NCBI RefSeq assembly: GCF_040801785.1
Contig: NZ_CP161805.1
Span: 2,790,001-2,854,000 of the forward strand
Source: Sulfitobacter sp. LCG007
Lineage (GTDB): Bacteria; Pseudomonadota; Alphaproteobacteria; Rhodobacterales; Rhodobacteraceae
Direction: 5' to 3'
DNA length: 64,000 nt
Shown: positions 63,808 to 64,000 of the stretch, piece by piece
Layout of the letters: every line of letters starts with the position of its first letter
Numbering within the stretch: the first letter of the stretch is position 1
Made by a program: the position numbers and the translations under genes
The notes under the pieces: model-generated
Databases searched by the model: none
What the model was told of the DNA's origin: nothing
What the model saw: only the letters and a program-made list of their open reading frames with translations

Positions 63808-63833
63808 GAAAGGGCCGGCGCATGCGCCGGCCC
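63808..63833 (-). terminator. 22-nt palindrome, terminator of the minus-strand FKBP gene
   Basis: GGGCCGGCGC at 63812-63821 and GCGCCGGCCC at 63824-63833 around AT form a perfect palindrome. On the minus strand it is followed by TTTCGTT, consistent with termination of the gene ending at 63865. Confidence 0.65.
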
Positions 63834-63864
63834 GGATCGACATATCGTCGCAAGCGCCCTGCGA

Positions 63865-64000
63865 TCAGGCGATACTCACCACCTCGATATCAAAGGTCAG
63901 GTCCTTGCCGGCGAGCGGATGGTTCGCATCCAGGGTCACCGTGGCGTCGTTGACGCCCACAACCGTCACCGGCATGGCCTGCCCGTCGGGGGTCTGCATC
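63865..64000 (-). CDS. FKBP-type (SlyD-like) peptidyl-prolyl isomerase, C-terminal end only
   Basis: Only the last 45 codons are in the window. They read as the end of an FKBP-type isomerase: [20 protein letters not shown], then [20 protein letters not shown] and a TGA stop. The motif NHPLAGK followed by LTFDIEV is typical of SlyD/FkpB-like proteins. The gene begins beyond the window. A terminator-like palindrome follows. Confidence 0.82.
   Translation of the reverse strand, partial: MQTPDGQAMPVTVVGVNDATVTLDANHPLAGKDLTFDIEVVSIA

Overview
The window is GC-rich and densely coded on both strands. It looks like a chromosomal core segment of a marine-type alphaproteobacterium of the Rhodobacteraceae (Roseobacter group). 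Supporting signs are the aroA-cmk ... rpsA-ihfB-lapA-trpF-trpB gene order, the irr / fabA-fabB-fabI cluster, an ethylmalonyl-CoA-pathway lyase (mcl1), glutathione-dependent formaldehyde dehydrogenase, COQ9, a FYDLN-acid protein, and a SAM/SAH-type riboswitch in front of metK, a riboswitch class known mainly from Rhodobacterales. These are recognitions made from the sequence; no database search was possible.

Layout. 1-3.4 kb: two adjacent quinone oxidoreductase genes (the first cut by the window edge), COQ9, rpsU and a small lipoprotein. 3.7-10.7 kb: an Lrp regulator divergent from alanine dehydrogenase, then mscL, a lipoprotein, a GST, a YtoQ protein and pheT. 10.9-12.5 kb: an AT-richer orphan gene sits between pheT/YrhK and pheS. 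12.6-19.2 kb: an MFS transporter, a zinc-type CDF exporter, a lipoprotein hydrolase, rplT-rpmI, pyruvate kinase and DUF1244. 19.4-27.8 kb: a DUF2189 membrane protein, a D-amino-acid operon (aminotransferase-dgcA-dgcN), mcl1, DUF302, Lrp/LysE, accA and a GntR regulator. 27.8-31 kb: a YgjP-like protease, a FYDLN protein, tRNA-Ala(GGC), then an AT-richer, gene-poor stretch with one orphan membrane gene. 31-41 kb: formaldehyde dehydrogenase, ychF, trpA, lldD, a sulfotransferase-like gene, a fucU/lactonase pair, rplY, pth and two DUF genes. 41-51.7 kb: trpB, GNAT, trpF, lapA, ihfB, rpsA, cmk, aroA, trmB and metK. 51.7-57.3 kb: lnt, corC, ybeY, phoH and miaB. 57.3-64 kb: small enzymes, irr, fabA, a TerB-like gene broken by an amber codon, fabB, fabI and the end of an FKBP-type isomerase gene.

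How the genes work together. Fatty-acid synthesis is covered by accA plus fabA/fabB/fabI. Tryptophan synthesis is split between trpA (33.5 kb) and trpF/trpB (41-43 kb). D-amino acid handling is covered by the aminotransferase, DgcA and DgcN. C1/C2 metabolism is represented by S-(hydroxymethyl)glutathione dehydrogenase and malyl-CoA lyase. Translation and RNA maturation are heavily represented (rpsU, rplT, rpmI, rplY, rpsA, pheS, pheT, pth, trmB, miaB, ybeY, ychF).

The most noteworthy signals are: the metK SAM/SAH riboswitch; a 26-nt palindrome present in three identical copies, each 1 to 8 nt after a stop codon and in the same orientation relative to that gene; an in-frame amber codon inside a TerB-like gene; the D-glutamate operon; two AT-richer orphan genes, one inside the pheS-pheT locus and one next to a tRNA; and a nested inverted repeat near 29.9 kb. 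I found no CRISPR array, prophage, insertion sequence or biosynthetic cluster.
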